Positions 25,990 to 35,755 are shown, counted from the stretch's first letter. The stretch is 64,000 bases of DNA from Anderseniella sp963759095 (GCA_963759095.1 CAVWYF010000028.1:62001-126000); one strand, 5' to 3'. A program made the numbers and translations. Notes: generated by a model from the letters alone, not told the origin.

Positions 25990-27633
25990 TCAAGCCGTCG
26001 GCAACACGTAATCCTTCAACTGCTCCCTGAGTGTCAGCTTCGAGATCTTGCCCGTTGCCGTATGCGGGATTTCATCCACGAAGATGACATCATCCGGCAT
26101 CGACCACTTCGCCGTCTTGTCCTTCATGTGCTCCAGCACCTGCTCGCGGGTTACCTCGGCGCCTTCCTTTTTCACAATCACCAGGATCGGGCGTTCATCC
26201 CATTTCGGATGCGCCATGCCGATGGCGGCGGCTTCTGCAACGCCGGGGCATCCGACTGCCGCATTTTCCAGATCGATGGATGAAATCCATTCACCGCCGG
26301 ACTTGATCACGTCCTTGGACCGGTCGGTGATCTGCATGTAGCCGTATTCATCCAGCGTCGACACGTCGCCGGTGTCGAACCAGCCGTCATCGTCGAACAC
26401 TTCCGCCCCGTCGCCCTTGGCATAGCTTTTGGCGATGCAGGGCCCGCGCACTTTCAGACGGCCAAACGTGGTGCCGTCATGGGGCAGATCCTTGCCTTCA
26501 TCGTCGGTGATCTTCATCTCGATCGTGTATGCCGGCCTGCCCTGCTTCAGCTTGATCTGCCACCATTCATCATCGCTGAGATGCTCCATGCCGGCCTTGC
26601 GGGTGCCGAGCGATCCCAGCGGGCTCATTTCGGTCATGCCCCAGGCATGGATTACCTGGGTGTCATACTTGTCTTCAAATGCTTTCATCATGGATTCAGG
26701 ACACGCTGCGCCACCGATCACCACGCGCTGCAGGTCCGGCAACCTCAGGTCCGGGTTCTTTTCCAGATATTGCAGCAACATCAGCCACACTGTTGGCACC
26801 GCCGCCGTCGCCGTTACCTTCTCGGTCTGCAGCAGTTCATAGATCGCCTCACCGTCCATGCGCGGGCCGGGCATCACCATCTTGGCCCCGGCCATGGGTA
26901 CGGAGAAAGCCAGCGACCAGGCATTGGCATGGAACATCGGCACCACCGGCATCCACACATCCTTGCTCGCCATGCACAGCGCATCGCCGCCGCCGCTGAC
27001 CATGGCGTGAAGTACGTTGGAGCGGTGTGAATACATCACACCCTTGGGATTGCCCGTTGTTCCGGACGTGTAACACATGCCGCAGGCGGTGTTTTCATCA
27101 AACGACGGCCACGCCATGTCGCGATCACCTTCGCCAATGAGATCTTCATAGCTGATGACGTTTTTCAGCGTGGTGGCGTCAGGCATATGCGCGCCATCGG
27201 TCATGATGACGAAGCCCTTCACATTGGGCAGCCGGTCCTGCACGCCTTCAAGAATCGGTACAAAAGTCAGGTCGAGGAATATCCATTTACCTTCGCCGTG
27301 ATTGATCACATAAGCCAACTGGTCGGCAAACAGGCGCGGGTTGAGTGTGTGGACCACACAGCCCAGCCCCATCAGGCCGTACCAGGTCTCCATATGTCGA
27401 TAGCCGTTCCACGACATCGTGCACACCACATCGCCGAGCTTCAGGCCCAACCTGCCCTGAGCCGCCGACGCCAGCGCACGGGCGCGATGATCCAGTTCCC
27501 TGTAAGTGGTCCTGGAAATATCACCCTCGACACGGCGCGAGACGATTTCACGGTCGCCGTGCCATTTCGAAGCATGATCGAGAATCGTATGCACCAGCAA
27601 TGGCCAGTCCTGCATCAATCCCTGCATGGGCAT
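25990..27633 (-). CDS. AMP-forming fatty acyl-CoA synthetase
   Basis: A 547-residue adenylating enzyme that joins a fatty acid to CoA through an acyl-AMP. Motifs are in order: the P-loop YTSGTTGNPKGVMYSH, then PMFHANAWSL, the A5 segment HAWGMTEMSP, GWFDTGDVSTLDEYGYMQI and the C-terminal catalytic lysine in TATGKISKLTLREQL. The protein resembles medium-chain AlkK-type ligases. It lies near a thiolase and an acyl-CoA dehydrogenase, in keeping with beta-oxidation, but they are not one operon. The chain length it prefers cannot be told. Confidence 0.93.
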   Translation of the reverse strand: MPMQGLMQDWPLLVHTILDHASKWHGDREIVSRRVEGDISRTTYRELDHRARALASAAQGRLGLKLGDVVCTMSWNGYRHMETWYGLMGLGCVVHTLNPRLFADQLAYVINHGEGKWIFLDLTFVPILEGVQDRLPNVKGFVIMTDGAHMPDATTLKNVISYEDLIGEGDRDMAWPSFDENTACGMCYTSGTTGNPKGVMYSHRSNVLHAMVSGGGDALCMASKDVWMPVVPMFHANAWSLAFSVPMAGAKMVMPGPRMDGEAIYELLQTEKVTATAAVPTVWLMLLQYLEKNPDLRLPDLQRVVIGGAACPESMMKAFEDKYDTQVIHAWGMTEMSPLGSLGTRKAGMEHLSDDEWWQIKLKQGRPAYTIEMKITDDEGKDLPHDGTTFGRLKVRGPCIAKSYAKGDGAEVFDDDGWFDTGDVSTLDEYGYMQITDRSKDVIKSGGEWISSIDLENAAVGCPGVAEAAAIGMAHPKWDERPILVIVKKEGAEVTREQVLEHMKDKTAKWSMPDDVIFVDEIPHTATGKISKLTLREQLKDYVLPTA

Positions 27634-27679
27634 TCCTCACATGTGGTCAAGTTTTCTTGTTTGTCTGAATACTACTGTT

Positions 27680-29095
27680 TTAGCCGCGTGGATCAATCGG
27701 CAGCCGATTGTGATGCCCCAGAATGTCCTGCAGCAGCTTGCCGCCGGCAAGTACCTGGCCGTCGCAGTTGGGCCGGCCGACAATCTGGATGCCGACGGGA
27801 AGGTCTTCGGCAGTGAAGCCTGCCGGTATGCTCAAGGCCGGCGCGCAGATGTTTGTGAACGCATAGGCAATGCCCAGCCATTCGACGTAATTGCCGAACT
27901 TGTGGCCATCACATTCTTCGACGAAACGATGTTCCACCGGATACGGCGACACAATGGTCGCCGGACACAATAACAGGTCGTAGGTGTTGAAGAATTCCAG
28001 CCCGCGCTGGAACATGGCGGCACGCTGGTGTTCTGCCTTGGCGATATCATCTGCACTCAACGCCAGTCCCTGCTCGATATTCCAGATGACTTCAGGCTTC
28101 AGCTTGTCGCGATGGGCATCGAGCAACGGCTTCATGCCAATGGCAAACGACAGGGCGCGCAGGACATGAAAACATTCATGCGCTTCCGAGAGGTCGGGCT
28201 GGGCGTCTTCAACGATCACGCCTGCGTCTTCAAAGCGGCGGGCTGCCGCCTCGACAATTTCCGCCACTTCGGGATCGACCGGTGTAATGCCAAGATCGCG
28301 GGAAAACGCCACCCGTTTCGGTTTCCAGCCTGACCGGGCTTGGTCCAGAAAGCTGGTCTGCGGCCGTGGCTTGGAGACAGGATCGCCCGGTTCCTCGCCG
28401 CACATGGCGTCAAACAGCAGCGCCAGATCCTCGACATTGCGCGCCATGGGGCCTTCAAGCCCGAGATTGCCGTCCACCTGGCTGAACCGACTGGTGGCAA
28501 CCCGGCCCGGCGACGGCCGCATACCGCAGATATTGTTGAACGAGGCGGGATTGCGCAGGGACCCGCCCATGTCGGAGCCATGTGCCAGCCAGGCCGTTCC
28601 CGTGGCCAGGGCAACCGCAGCGCCGCCGGACGAGCCGGCAGCAGAGCGCGATGTGTTCCACGGGTTCAGCGTCCGGCCGAAAACCTCATTGAATGTATTG
28701 GCGCCGGCACCGAATTCCGGCGTGTTGGACTTGGCGTAGACAATACCGCCTTCGGCCTCGAGGTGGGTGACCAGCACGTCCGACACCTCCGGCACCGTAT
28801 CGGCAAAAATCAGCGAGCCACAGGTTGAACGCACCCCTTCCACATCTGCCAGGTCCTTGATCGGCACCGGCATGCCGGCCAGCAGGCCGCGGTCGCCAAC
28901 CGGCTTCTTCAGCAACCGGTCAGCATGGGCGCGGGCGCGCTCGAAACACAGGGTCGGCAGCGCGTTCACCTTGCCGTCCACACCTGCGATGCGGGCTTCC
29001 AGCGCATCCAGCAGGTCATGCGGACTCACATCGCCATCCTTGAGCCGTGCAACCAGTGCATTTGCGGTCTGCTTGATCAGCGACATATCGGCCAT
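27680..29095 (-). CDS. amidase (amidase-signature family)
   Basis: A 471-residue hydrolase with the complete Ser-cisSer-Lys triad of the amidase-signature family: the lysine in PVPIKDLADVEG, the cis-serine in AAGSSGGAAVALATG, and the nucleophile in GSDMGGSLRNPASFNN. It hydrolyses an amide to acid and ammonia. There are no gatB or gatC partners and the sequence lacks GatA features, so a role in tRNA amidation is unlikely. The gene is divergent from the aminotransferase at 29181, with 85 bases between the two starts. Confidence 0.92.
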   Translation of the reverse strand: MADMSLIKQTANALVARLKDGDVSPHDLLDALEARIAGVDGKVNALPTLCFERARAHADRLLKKPVGDRGLLAGMPVPIKDLADVEGVRSTCGSLIFADTVPEVSDVLVTHLEAEGGIVYAKSNTPEFGAGANTFNEVFGRTLNPWNTSRSAAGSSGGAAVALATGTAWLAHGSDMGGSLRNPASFNNICGMRPSPGRVATSRFSQVDGNLGLEGPMARNVEDLALLFDAMCGEEPGDPVSKPRPQTSFLDQARSGWKPKRVAFSRDLGITPVDPEVAEIVEAAARRFEDAGVIVEDAQPDLSEAHECFHVLRALSFAIGMKPLLDAHRDKLKPEVIWNIEQGLALSADDIAKAEHQRAAMFQRGLEFFNTYDLLLCPATIVSPYPVEHRFVEECDGHKFGNYVEWLGIAYAFTNICAPALSIPAGFTAEDLPVGIQIVGRPNCDGQVLAGGKLLQDILGHHNRLPIDPRG

Positions 29096-29180
29096 TGTGT
29101 GCCCCTCATGGTTTCTGACATATTCAACCCCAAGCAGATCGTGCGCACCAGCGCGCGCTTGTCAAAAGGTAAATTTCAAG

Positions 29181-30569
29181 ATGAACAAACAGCTGTCGAA
29201 CATTGCCGTTCGGGATATCGAGACCCTGATCCACCCCTACACCAATCTCTCGACATTCCGTGAGACCGGACCGACCATCATCGAGGAAGGCAAGGGCATC
29301 TATGTCTATGACAGTGACGGCAAGCAATACATTGAAGGCCTCGCCGGTCTGTGGTGCACATCGTTGGGCTATGGCAACCAGGAAATCGTGGACGCTGCCG
29401 CCCAGCAGATGGCCAAGCTGCCCTACACCCACATCTTTGCCGGCAAATCCAACGACCTGGCCATCGAGCTTGCCGAAACCCTCAAAGAGCTGGTGCCGTG
29501 CGAAGCGTCAAAGATGCTGTTCTGCTCGTCAGGATCCGAGGCCAATGACATGCAGGTCAAGCTGACCTGGTATTACAACAATGCCCGCGGCAAGCCTGAA
29601 AAGAAGAAACTGATTTCGCGTATCAAGGGCTATCACGGTGTCACGGTTGCATCCGGGTCCCTGACCGGCCTGCCGCCTGTGCATGCCGACTTCGACCTGC
29701 CGATCAAAAACATCATGCACACGTCGTGTCCGCACCATTACCGGTTTGCCGAGGATGGCGAGACGGAAGACGAGTTCACCACCCGCATGGCAACCGAACT
29801 GGAAGACATGATCATAAGGGAAGGCCCTGAAACCGTTGCAGGCTTCTTCGCAGAACCGATCATGGGCGCCGGCGGTGTCATCATTCCACCCGACGGCTAT
29901 TACGCGAAAATCCAGACCATCCTGGAAAAATACGACGTGCGCTACATCGCCGATGAAGTGATCTGCGGGTTTGGACGGACCGGCAAATGGTTCGGGTCGG
30001 AAACCATGGGCATGAAGCCGACCTCGGTTTCGATGGCCAAGGCGATTACCTCGGCCTATATGCCACTGGGCGGCATTTCCATCGAGGAAGACCTGTACCA
30101 GGCCATGCTCGACCAGTCGAAGAAGATCGGCGTGTTCGGCCATGGCTACACCTATACCGCCCACCCGGTCGCATCGGCTGTCGCTCTGAAGACCATCGAG
30201 ATCTACAAGCGTGACGGTATCATTGACCATGTAGCCAACCTTGCGCCTCTGTTCGAAGGCCGCTTCAACAAGTTGAAAGACCATGAGCTGATCGGCGATG
30301 TGCGCGCCAAGGGCTTCATCGGCGCGGCTGAAATCGTTGAGAACAAGGCCACCAAGGCGTCATTCGATCCGAAAAAGATGGTTGGCCCGACAATGATGAA
30401 TTTTGCCCAGCAACGCGGCCTGATGGTCCGTGCCATGGTGGATTCGGTGGCGCTGTGCCCGCCGCTGATCATCACCGAAAGCGAAATCAACGAGATGTTC
30501 GACCGCTATGAAGCAGCGCTGGACGACACCGCCCAGTGGATCAAAAAGGAAGGCCTGCGCGCCGCCTGA
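29181..30569 (+). CDS. class III aminotransferase (omega-amino acid or polyamine type)
   Basis: A 462-residue PLP enzyme. The conserved blocks are YIEGLAGLWCTSLGYG, FCSSGSEANDMQVKL, YHGVTVASGSLTG, the PLP-binding aspartate in RYIADEVICGFGRTGKW and the Schiff-base lysine in SMAKAITSAYMPLGG. This layout fits omega-transaminases acting with pyruvate on amines such as putrescine, beta-alanine or taurine. The open frame extends far upstream but the protein begins at the ATG at 29181. The gene ends one base before the convergent VCBS gene stop. Confidence 0.9.
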   Translation: MNKQLSNIAVRDIETLIHPYTNLSTFRETGPTIIEEGKGIYVYDSDGKQYIEGLAGLWCTSLGYGNQEIVDAAAQQMAKLPYTHIFAGKSNDLAIELAETLKELVPCEASKMLFCSSGSEANDMQVKLTWYYNNARGKPEKKKLISRIKGYHGVTVASGSLTGLPPVHADFDLPIKNIMHTSCPHHYRFAEDGETEDEFTTRMATELEDMIIREGPETVAGFFAEPIMGAGGVIIPPDGYYAKIQTILEKYDVRYIADEVICGFGRTGKWFGSETMGMKPTSVSMAKAITSAYMPLGGISIEEDLYQAMLDQSKKIGVFGHGYTYTAHPVASAVALKTIEIYKRDGIIDHVANLAPLFEGRFNKLKDHELIGDVRAKGFIGAAEIVENKATKASFDPKKMVGPTMMNFAQQRGLMVRAMVDSVALCPPLIITESEINEMFDRYEAALDDTAQWIKKEGLRAA

Positions 30570-31388
30570 TCAGGGAATATCAACCGTTACAAAAGACGCC
30601 CGGCCGGTAGCAAACTCAAGCTGCCGGCCGTTTTTGCTGCGGCGAACCGGAGAGGTGATGCGTCCTCCCGCCTGTATACGGGCAATCTCGGCAAACTTGC
30701 CTTGCTGCAAGGTGATGAAAGCGATCTCGTCATAGCCAGGTGTGGGAATGGCCAGTGCGGTACGACCGTCTGACAGTTTCACAATCTCTGTCAGGTCCTG
30801 GACCGGTGACCCGATAGCATGGTTGGAGTAACCCTTGATCGTGGCAACCTGGCGCAGTTTTCCGCCCATGTACCGCCACGCCTGCAGAACCCGTCCCAGA
30901 TGCGGGGTCCACACTGCGGTGATCTCGATTGTGCCATCGCCGTCAAGATCGACAAATTCCGCCGGGTTGAGCCAGCGGTTTGATCTGCCAATGTGCGGGG
31001 TCTTGGCCCTGAGCTTGAGCTTGCCTTTTTCAACGCCGTAAACCGCCAGTGCCGCGCCTTCGCTCACACTGGTAAGCACCACGACAATCTCGTCGCGGCC
31101 ATCACCATCCAGGTCAACCGGCCGGGCCTTGCGATCCTCGAATACGAATCCATCGGGCAGTACATGTTCGTAAAGCTGGCCATCGGTCATCTTGACCATC
31201 ACGCCGCCTGCCTCGATGGCATCGCCCAGAATGCCATGGGCGTATCGTGTGGTGGGACGTGTCAGCCAGGCTTCGGCCACATCATTCGAACCGGTTGACA
31301 CCACACCGTCCGGCTGCCGCTCGCTGTCCTGCGCATGAACCTGGCTGGACAGCAGCAGTGCAGCGAATACCAGCGCAAGTCGCTTCAT
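30570..31388 (-). CDS. secreted VCBS/FG-GAP repeat protein
   Basis: A 272-residue exported protein. It opens with a signal peptide, MKRLALVFAALLLSSQVHAQ. Two calcium-binding loops of the FG-GAP type are seen, VDLDGDGRDEIVVVL and VDLDGDGTIEITAVW, within a beta-propeller-like sequence. The function is unknown; such proteins often bind partners outside the inner membrane. Its ATG overlaps the stop of the PLP-enzyme gene as ATGA, so it is co-expressed with it. Confidence 0.8.
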   Translation of the reverse strand: MKRLALVFAALLLSSQVHAQDSERQPDGVVSTGSNDVAEAWLTRPTTRYAHGILGDAIEAGGVMVKMTDGQLYEHVLPDGFVFEDRKARPVDLDGDGRDEIVVVLTSVSEGAALAVYGVEKGKLKLRAKTPHIGRSNRWLNPAEFVDLDGDGTIEITAVWTPHLGRVLQAWRYMGGKLRQVATIKGYSNHAIGSPVQDLTEIVKLSDGRTALAIPTPGYDEIAFITLQQGKFAEIARIQAGGRITSPVRRSKNGRQLEFATGRASFVTVDIP

Positions 31389-32527
31389 GCCTTGTCGAGC
31401 GCCTGTTCAAGATCGGCGATCAGGTCATCCGTGCTCTCGATGCCGACCGACAGCCGGATCAGATTGTCGGGGATCGGGCTGTCCTCGCCCTCGATCACCT
31501 TGCGGTGCTCCGCCAGGCTTTCCACGCCGCCAAGCGACGTCGCCGGCAGGAATATTTTAAGGGCCCGGATCACCCGGCCGGTTTCCGCCATGCCGCCCTT
31601 TACACATATGGACATCATGGCCCCGAAGCCGTCCATCTGGCGGCGGGCAATTTCATGGCCTGGGTGAGACTGCAGGCCAGGATACAGCACCTTTTCCACC
31701 CTGGGGTGGTGCTCCAGATGCCGGGCGATGGCCAGTGAGCTTTCAGCCGCCTTGTTGACCCGCACGAACAGGGTGCGCATGCCCCGGATCAGCAGCCATG
31801 CTTCAAACGGTGCCAGAATGCCGCCGGTCACATTGCGCACCGTGCGGGCTTCCGCCCAGCGCGCATTGTCCTCACGGGTCACCAGCACGCCACCAAGGAC
31901 ATCGGAATGGCCGTTGAGGTATTTTGTGACGGAGTGGAAGACAATATCCGCCCCATGGTCCAGGGGCCGTGTCACAACCGGACTGGCGGATGTGGAATCA
32001 ACCGCCAGTTCAGCGCCTGCTGCATGAGCGATATCGGCCACAGCCTTGATGTCGATCACATCCCATACAGGGTTGACCGGTGTCTCAATCCAGACCAGTT
32101 CGGTCTTGCCCGGCACGATTGCCGCCTTCAGGGCGTCAAGGTCGGTCGGGTCGACATAGGTTGCGGTGATGCGCTGTTTTTCAAGCATGCGGGTCATCAG
32201 GTCACGGGTGCCCCAGTACATGATTTCAGGCGCAACCACATGCGCGCCAGGCCCGAGGGTCTCAAACAGCGCAGCGATGCCGGCCAGCCCGGAGGCAAAC
32301 ACCAGTGCGTCATGGCCGTTTTCCAGCCGGGCAATGATCTGTTCGGCCTGATCAATGGTCGGGTTGCCGTAGCGCGAATACAGGTGGCTGCCGCGAAGCT
32401 GATAATCACTGTCACGGGCGAAGGTTGTTGCAGTGTGCAGTGGCGGCACTATGGAGCCAGTTGCCTCTTCAACGGAGTGCAGCGCATGGGCAACGAAAGT
32501 TTCGGGCGACCTTGTGTCTTCAGACAT
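31385..32527 (-). CDS. Cys/Met metabolism PLP enzyme (cystathionine gamma-synthase or beta-lyase)
   Basis: A 380-residue trans-sulfuration family protein. The PLP lysine lies in HSVTKYLNGHSDVLGG. Other landmarks are YSRYGNPTIDQAEQIIARLE near the start and the PGLQSHPGHEIA segment. The family makes or splits cystathionine or related thioethers, and the sequence does not decide between them. The start overlaps the end of the SDR gene by eight bases, so SDR, this gene and the VCBS gene form one transcript. Confidence 0.87.
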   Translation of the reverse strand: MSEDTRSPETFVAHALHSVEEATGSIVPPLHTATTFARDSDYQLRGSHLYSRYGNPTIDQAEQIIARLENGHDALVFASGLAGIAALFETLGPGAHVVAPEIMYWGTRDLMTRMLEKQRITATYVDPTDLDALKAAIVPGKTELVWIETPVNPVWDVIDIKAVADIAHAAGAELAVDSTSASPVVTRPLDHGADIVFHSVTKYLNGHSDVLGGVLVTREDNARWAEARTVRNVTGGILAPFEAWLLIRGMRTLFVRVNKAAESSLAIARHLEHHPRVEKVLYPGLQSHPGHEIARRQMDGFGAMMSICVKGGMAETGRVIRALKIFLPATSLGGVESLAEHRKVIEGEDSPIPDNLIRLSVGIESTDDLIADLEQALDKA

Positions 32528-33281
32528 GCTGACCGCCGTTCACATGAATTTCCGCACCGGTGACATAAGACGATGCTTCGGTGCACAGGAAGTAGATCGC
32601 CTTGGCAACTTCTTCCGGCTGGCCGAGACGGCGCAACGGAATGCTCGGAATGATCTTTTCTGTTCCCGGCGACAGGATCGAGGTTTCGATTTCTCCCGGT
32701 GAAATGGAATTCACGCGCACGCCAAGGGGGCCGAAATCATTGGCCATTTCCCTGCTCAGCGAAGCAAGGGCGGCTTTTGACGTTGAATAGGCGGCTCCGG
32801 CAAACGGGTGCACTGCGGTGCCTGCAATGGAGGTTACGTTGACGACCGATCCCTGACCGGCTTCCAATTCCTCGACCAGCCCGCGCGCCAGCATGACAGG
32901 CGCAAAGAAGTTGACGTTGAACACGTGGCTCCAGTCAGCAGCACTGGTGTCAAACGTGTTCATGCGCCCGCCGCCCTCAAGCTTGGGCGATATGGCTGCA
33001 TTGTTGACCAGCGCATTCAGCCTGCTGCCCTGGTCCTTCAAACGCTCTTTCATCTCATCGACACCGCGGCGCACGTCGTCCATATCAGCCAGGTCGACCT
33101 GAATGTGATCTTCCGGCCCCATTTCCCACGGACAGTTTTCCGGAAACGGGTGGCGCGAACAGGTGATCACCCGCCAGCCGGCGGAGGAAAACCGCTTTAC
33201 CGTCGCATGGCCGATGCCGCGCGATGCTCCGGTCAGGATCAGGGTCTTGCGATCAGCATTGTCAGTCTGCGTTGCGGACAT
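32520..33281 (-). CDS. short-chain dehydrogenase/reductase
   Basis: A 253-residue SDR oxidoreductase. The nucleotide motif TGASRGIGHATVKRF, the NNAAIS motif and the catalytic YSTSKAAL (Tyr-x3-Lys) with an upstream Ser in NVTSIAGT are all present. It uses NAD(P)H on an alcohol or ketone that cannot be named from sequence. It is the first gene of the SDR-PLP enzyme-VCBS operon. The start is MSATQTDNAD, four codons inside the longest frame. Confidence 0.92.
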   Translation of the reverse strand: MSATQTDNADRKTLILTGASRGIGHATVKRFSSAGWRVITCSRHPFPENCPWEMGPEDHIQVDLADMDDVRRGVDEMKERLKDQGSRLNALVNNAAISPKLEGGGRMNTFDTSAADWSHVFNVNFFAPVMLARGLVEELEAGQGSVVNVTSIAGTAVHPFAGAAYSTSKAALASLSREMANDFGPLGVRVNSISPGEIETSILSPGTEKIIPSIPLRRLGQPEEVAKAIYFLCTEASSYVTGAEIHVNGGQHV

Positions 33282-33343
33282 GAGAAACTCCATTGGCGAA
33301 GATCAGCGATCTGGAAGATCTGCGATCTATACGGCAATCATCG

Positions 33344-33964
33344 TTATGGATAAAGCCGCGACTTGCTCCAGGCATCGTCATCGCCATCACGCCGGAACAC
33401 CACCCGGTCATGCAGCCGGAAAGCACCATCCTTCCAGAACTCGATGTAAACCGGCTTTACCCGGAAACCGGACCAGTACGGCGGACGCGGAACATTGCCA
33501 ATGGCGTACTTTGCGGCATATCTGGCAACCGCTTTTTCCAGAGCGAATTTGCTCTCCAGCGGGCGTGACTGTTGCGATGCCCAGGCGCCAATGCGGCTGT
33601 CGCGGGGACGGGACTTGTAATAGGCGTCCGCCTCTTCCTCGGACACCACTTCCACCGGTCCCCTCAGTCGGACCTGCCGGCGCAGGGATTTCCAGTGAAA
33701 TCCCAGGGCGGCCTTTCGCGACGCCAGTATCTCGGTGCCCTTCTGGCTTTCAAAATTGGTGTAGAACACGAAACCGCGCTCGTCGAACCCTTTCAGCAGC
33801 GTCATGCGCACATTGGGCAGACCATCGCCATCGACCGTAGCCACGCTCATGGCGGTGGGATCATTCGGTTCTGTCGCTTTGGCTTCTTCCAGCCAGTCAG
33901 CAAACAGCTGAAACGGTTCATCGCGGGTCGTGAAGTCTTGTTGTTCGGTTTCGGTCGTGCTCAT
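33344..33964 (-). CDS. pdxH: pyridoxamine 5'-phosphate oxidase
   Basis: A 206-residue FMN enzyme that oxidises pyridoxine or pyridoxamine phosphate to PLP, the cofactor for several enzymes in this window. Conserved segments are RMTLLKGFDERGFVFYTNFESQKG, the RQVRLRGPVE block, SRIGAWASQQS and the C-terminal WSKSRLYP. Length is usual for the family. It faces fabI across a gap that holds two palindromic hairpins. Confidence 0.96.
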   Translation of the reverse strand: MSTTETEQQDFTTRDEPFQLFADWLEEAKATEPNDPTAMSVATVDGDGLPNVRMTLLKGFDERGFVFYTNFESQKGTEILASRKAALGFHWKSLRRQVRLRGPVEVVSEEEADAYYKSRPRDSRIGAWASQQSRPLESKFALEKAVARYAAKYAIGNVPRPPYWSGFRVKPVYIEFWKDGAFRLHDRVVFRRDGDDDAWSKSRLYP

Positions 33965-34039
33965 TCCAGCCTCGGGTCAAACGTTCAATCGCTATGATCA
34001 ATATGGTACGGCTTTACCCGCTCAGCCAGTTCTTTTCCA

Positions 34040-34082
34040 CTAGAGCAACATGGGTTCAATAGAACCCATAAAGTTGCTCTAG
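34040..34082. repeat. 43-base palindrome upstream of fabI
   Basis: CTAGAGCAAC at 34040 pairs with GTTGCTCTAG ending at 34082, and inside it GGTTC pairs with GAACC, giving a nested hairpin. Similar CTAGAGCA-type palindromes are dispersed in rhizobial genomes. It has no T run, so it is probably a repeat element rather than a terminator. Confidence 0.65.
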
Positions 34083-34094
34083 CACTTTGTAAGC

Positions 34095-34142
34095 GATCAG
34101 TTTTATGATTTTTGATTGATTCAATCAAAAATCATACTGATC
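34095..34142. repeat. 48-base palindrome upstream of fabI
   Basis: The arm starting GATCAGTTTTATGATTTTTG pairs with the arm ending CATACTGATC through a long AT-rich stem, with the turn near 34119. It directly follows the 43-base palindrome; together they fill the space between pdxH and fabI. The fabI start is about 90 bases farther on. Confidence 0.65.
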
Positions 34143-34230
34143 TAACTACATTTGGCGGTGGACCAATTGAGGGAATTCGTGCAAATACAGGTGACTTTCT
34201 TATGGTTTCGAACAGCAAAGGGTGTTGTCC

Positions 34231-35052
34231 ATGACCCAGGCGGGATCAATCATGGCCGGCAAGCGCGGGCTTGTGATGGGGGTTGCAAACAACCGCTCCA
34301 TTGCATGGGGCATTGCGAAGGCGGCACACAGTCACGGCGCAGAACTGGCATTCACCTATCAAGGTGACGCGCTCGGCAAACGGGTCAAACCCCTGGCGGC
34401 AGAACTTGGCTCCGACATCGTGCTGCCGTGCGACGTGACCGACGCTGCCTCAATGGATGCAGTGTTTGCAGAACTGGAGAAGCGCTGGGGCAAGCTGGAT
34501 TTTGTGGTCCACGCCATCGCCTTTGCCGACAAGGACGAACTGACCGGGCGCTATGTCGACACGTCAGAAGAAAACTTCAACAAGTCGCTCAATATCTCTT
34601 GTTACTCGTTCACAGCCGTAGCTCAACGCGCTGAAAAGCTGATGACCGATGGCGGCTCGCTGCTGACGCTGACCTATTACGGCGCTGAAAAATGGATGCC
34701 GCATTACAATGTGATGGGTGTTGCCAAGGCGGCCCTTGAGGCCTCCGTGCGTTATCTGGCGGCCGACCTGGGTGAGAAAAACATTCGCGTCAACGCCATT
34801 TCCGCCGGCCCGATCAAGACGCTGGCCGCGTCAGGCATTGGTGATTTCCGCTATATCCTCAAATGGAACGAGAACAACTCGCCGATGCGCCGGACCGTCA
34901 CCATTGACGAGGTCGGCCAGTCCGGCGCCTATCTCCTGTCAGAGATGAGCCGTGGTGTCACCGGTGAAATTCATCACGTGGATTCCGGTTATCATGTCGT
35001 CGGCATGAAAAATCCCTATGCCCCTGACATGAGCCTGGAACCAAGTGACTGA
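34231..35052 (+). CDS. fabI: enoyl-ACP reductase FabI
   Basis: A 273-residue NADH-dependent enoyl-ACP reductase for the last step of each fatty-acid elongation round. It has the FabI-type cofactor segment GVANNRSIAWGIAKA (in place of TGxxxGIG) and the active-site pair in YNVMGVAKAALEAS (Tyr-x6-Lys), with SAGPIKTLAASGI near the substrate site. The start is the ATG at 34231; MAGKRG at 34252 is the alternative. The next gene starts inside its last codons, so the two are coupled. Confidence 0.95.
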   Translation: MTQAGSIMAGKRGLVMGVANNRSIAWGIAKAAHSHGAELAFTYQGDALGKRVKPLAAELGSDIVLPCDVTDAASMDAVFAELEKRWGKLDFVVHAIAFADKDELTGRYVDTSEENFNKSLNISCYSFTAVAQRAEKLMTDGGSLLTLTYYGAEKWMPHYNVMGVAKAALEASVRYLAADLGEKNIRVNAISAGPIKTLAASGIGDFRYILKWNENNSPMRRTVTIDEVGQSGAYLLSEMSRGVTGEIHHVDSGYHVVGMKNPYAPDMSLEPSD

Positions 35053-35650
35053 CGTGTTTCCGGAGCTGTGGTTTATCCGCCATGGCGAGACCGACTGGAA
35101 CCTGAAACGGCGCATTCAGGGCCAGACTGATATTCCGCTCAACGAAACCGGCCACGCTCAGGCAAGTGCGATTGCGCAGGCCATGGCGGGACTGCACGAC
35201 AGCCTTGAGGGTTTTGATCTGCACGTCAGCCCGCTGCACCGTCCGCGCCAGACCATGCAGTATATTGTTGACGGTTTCGATCTTGACCGGAGCCAGATCA
35301 CCGTCGATGAGCGCTTGAAAGAACTCAATTTCGGCGACCTGGAAGGCTCAACCTGGCCTGAACTCAATGCCAGGGGGCTTGACCCCGAAAAAGATCCCGA
35401 AGGCTACCATGCGTTCAGGCCGCAAGGCGGCGAAAGCTATGCCGACGCCACTGCCCGGGTACGTGACTGGCTGGGCAGCCTGACCCGGCCCACCATCGCC
35501 GTAGCCCACGGCGGCATCAGCCGCATCGTGCGCGGCCTGGTGCTGGACCTGCCCGTCGCCGAGATACCGGGTTTGCGCAACCCGCAATGGAAATTCTATC
35601 GCCTCAAAGATGGTGAGATTGAATGGTTCCGGGCGAAACCGGCCACGTAA
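35045..35650 (+). CDS. histidine phosphatase (phosphoglycerate mutase-like)
   Basis: A 201-residue histidine phosphatase. The phospho-histidine motif is FIRHGETDWN at the N-terminus and the second catalytic histidine is in VAHGGISRIVRG. The start is a GTG that overlaps the end of fabI by eight bases. The protein could act on small phosphorylated metabolites; true glycolytic mutases of this fold are longer. A strong terminator hairpin follows about 20 bases after the stop. Confidence 0.87.
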   Translation: MTDVFPELWFIRHGETDWNLKRRIQGQTDIPLNETGHAQASAIAQAMAGLHDSLEGFDLHVSPLHRPRQTMQYIVDGFDLDRSQITVDERLKELNFGDLEGSTWPELNARGLDPEKDPEGYHAFRPQGGESYADATARVRDWLGSLTRPTIAVAHGGISRIVRGLVLDLPVAEIPGLRNPQWKFYRLKDGEIEWFRAKPAT

Positions 35651-35672
35651 CTGACGATATCCTGACAAACAA

Positions 35673-35699
35673 AAAGGAGGCAGAACCTGCCTCCTTTTA
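35673..35699. terminator. bidirectional rho-independent terminator
   Basis: AAAGGAGGCAG pairs with CTGCCTCCTTT around an AAC loop, giving an 11-pair stem with an A run on one side and T-rich sequence on the other. It lies between the convergent fabI-phosphatase operon and the porin gene and can end both. Confidence 0.88.
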
Positions 35700-35755
35700 T
35701 ATTCACGTCAACTATCAAACATCATGCAGCAAGTCGACCTTGCCACAGAAGAAGT

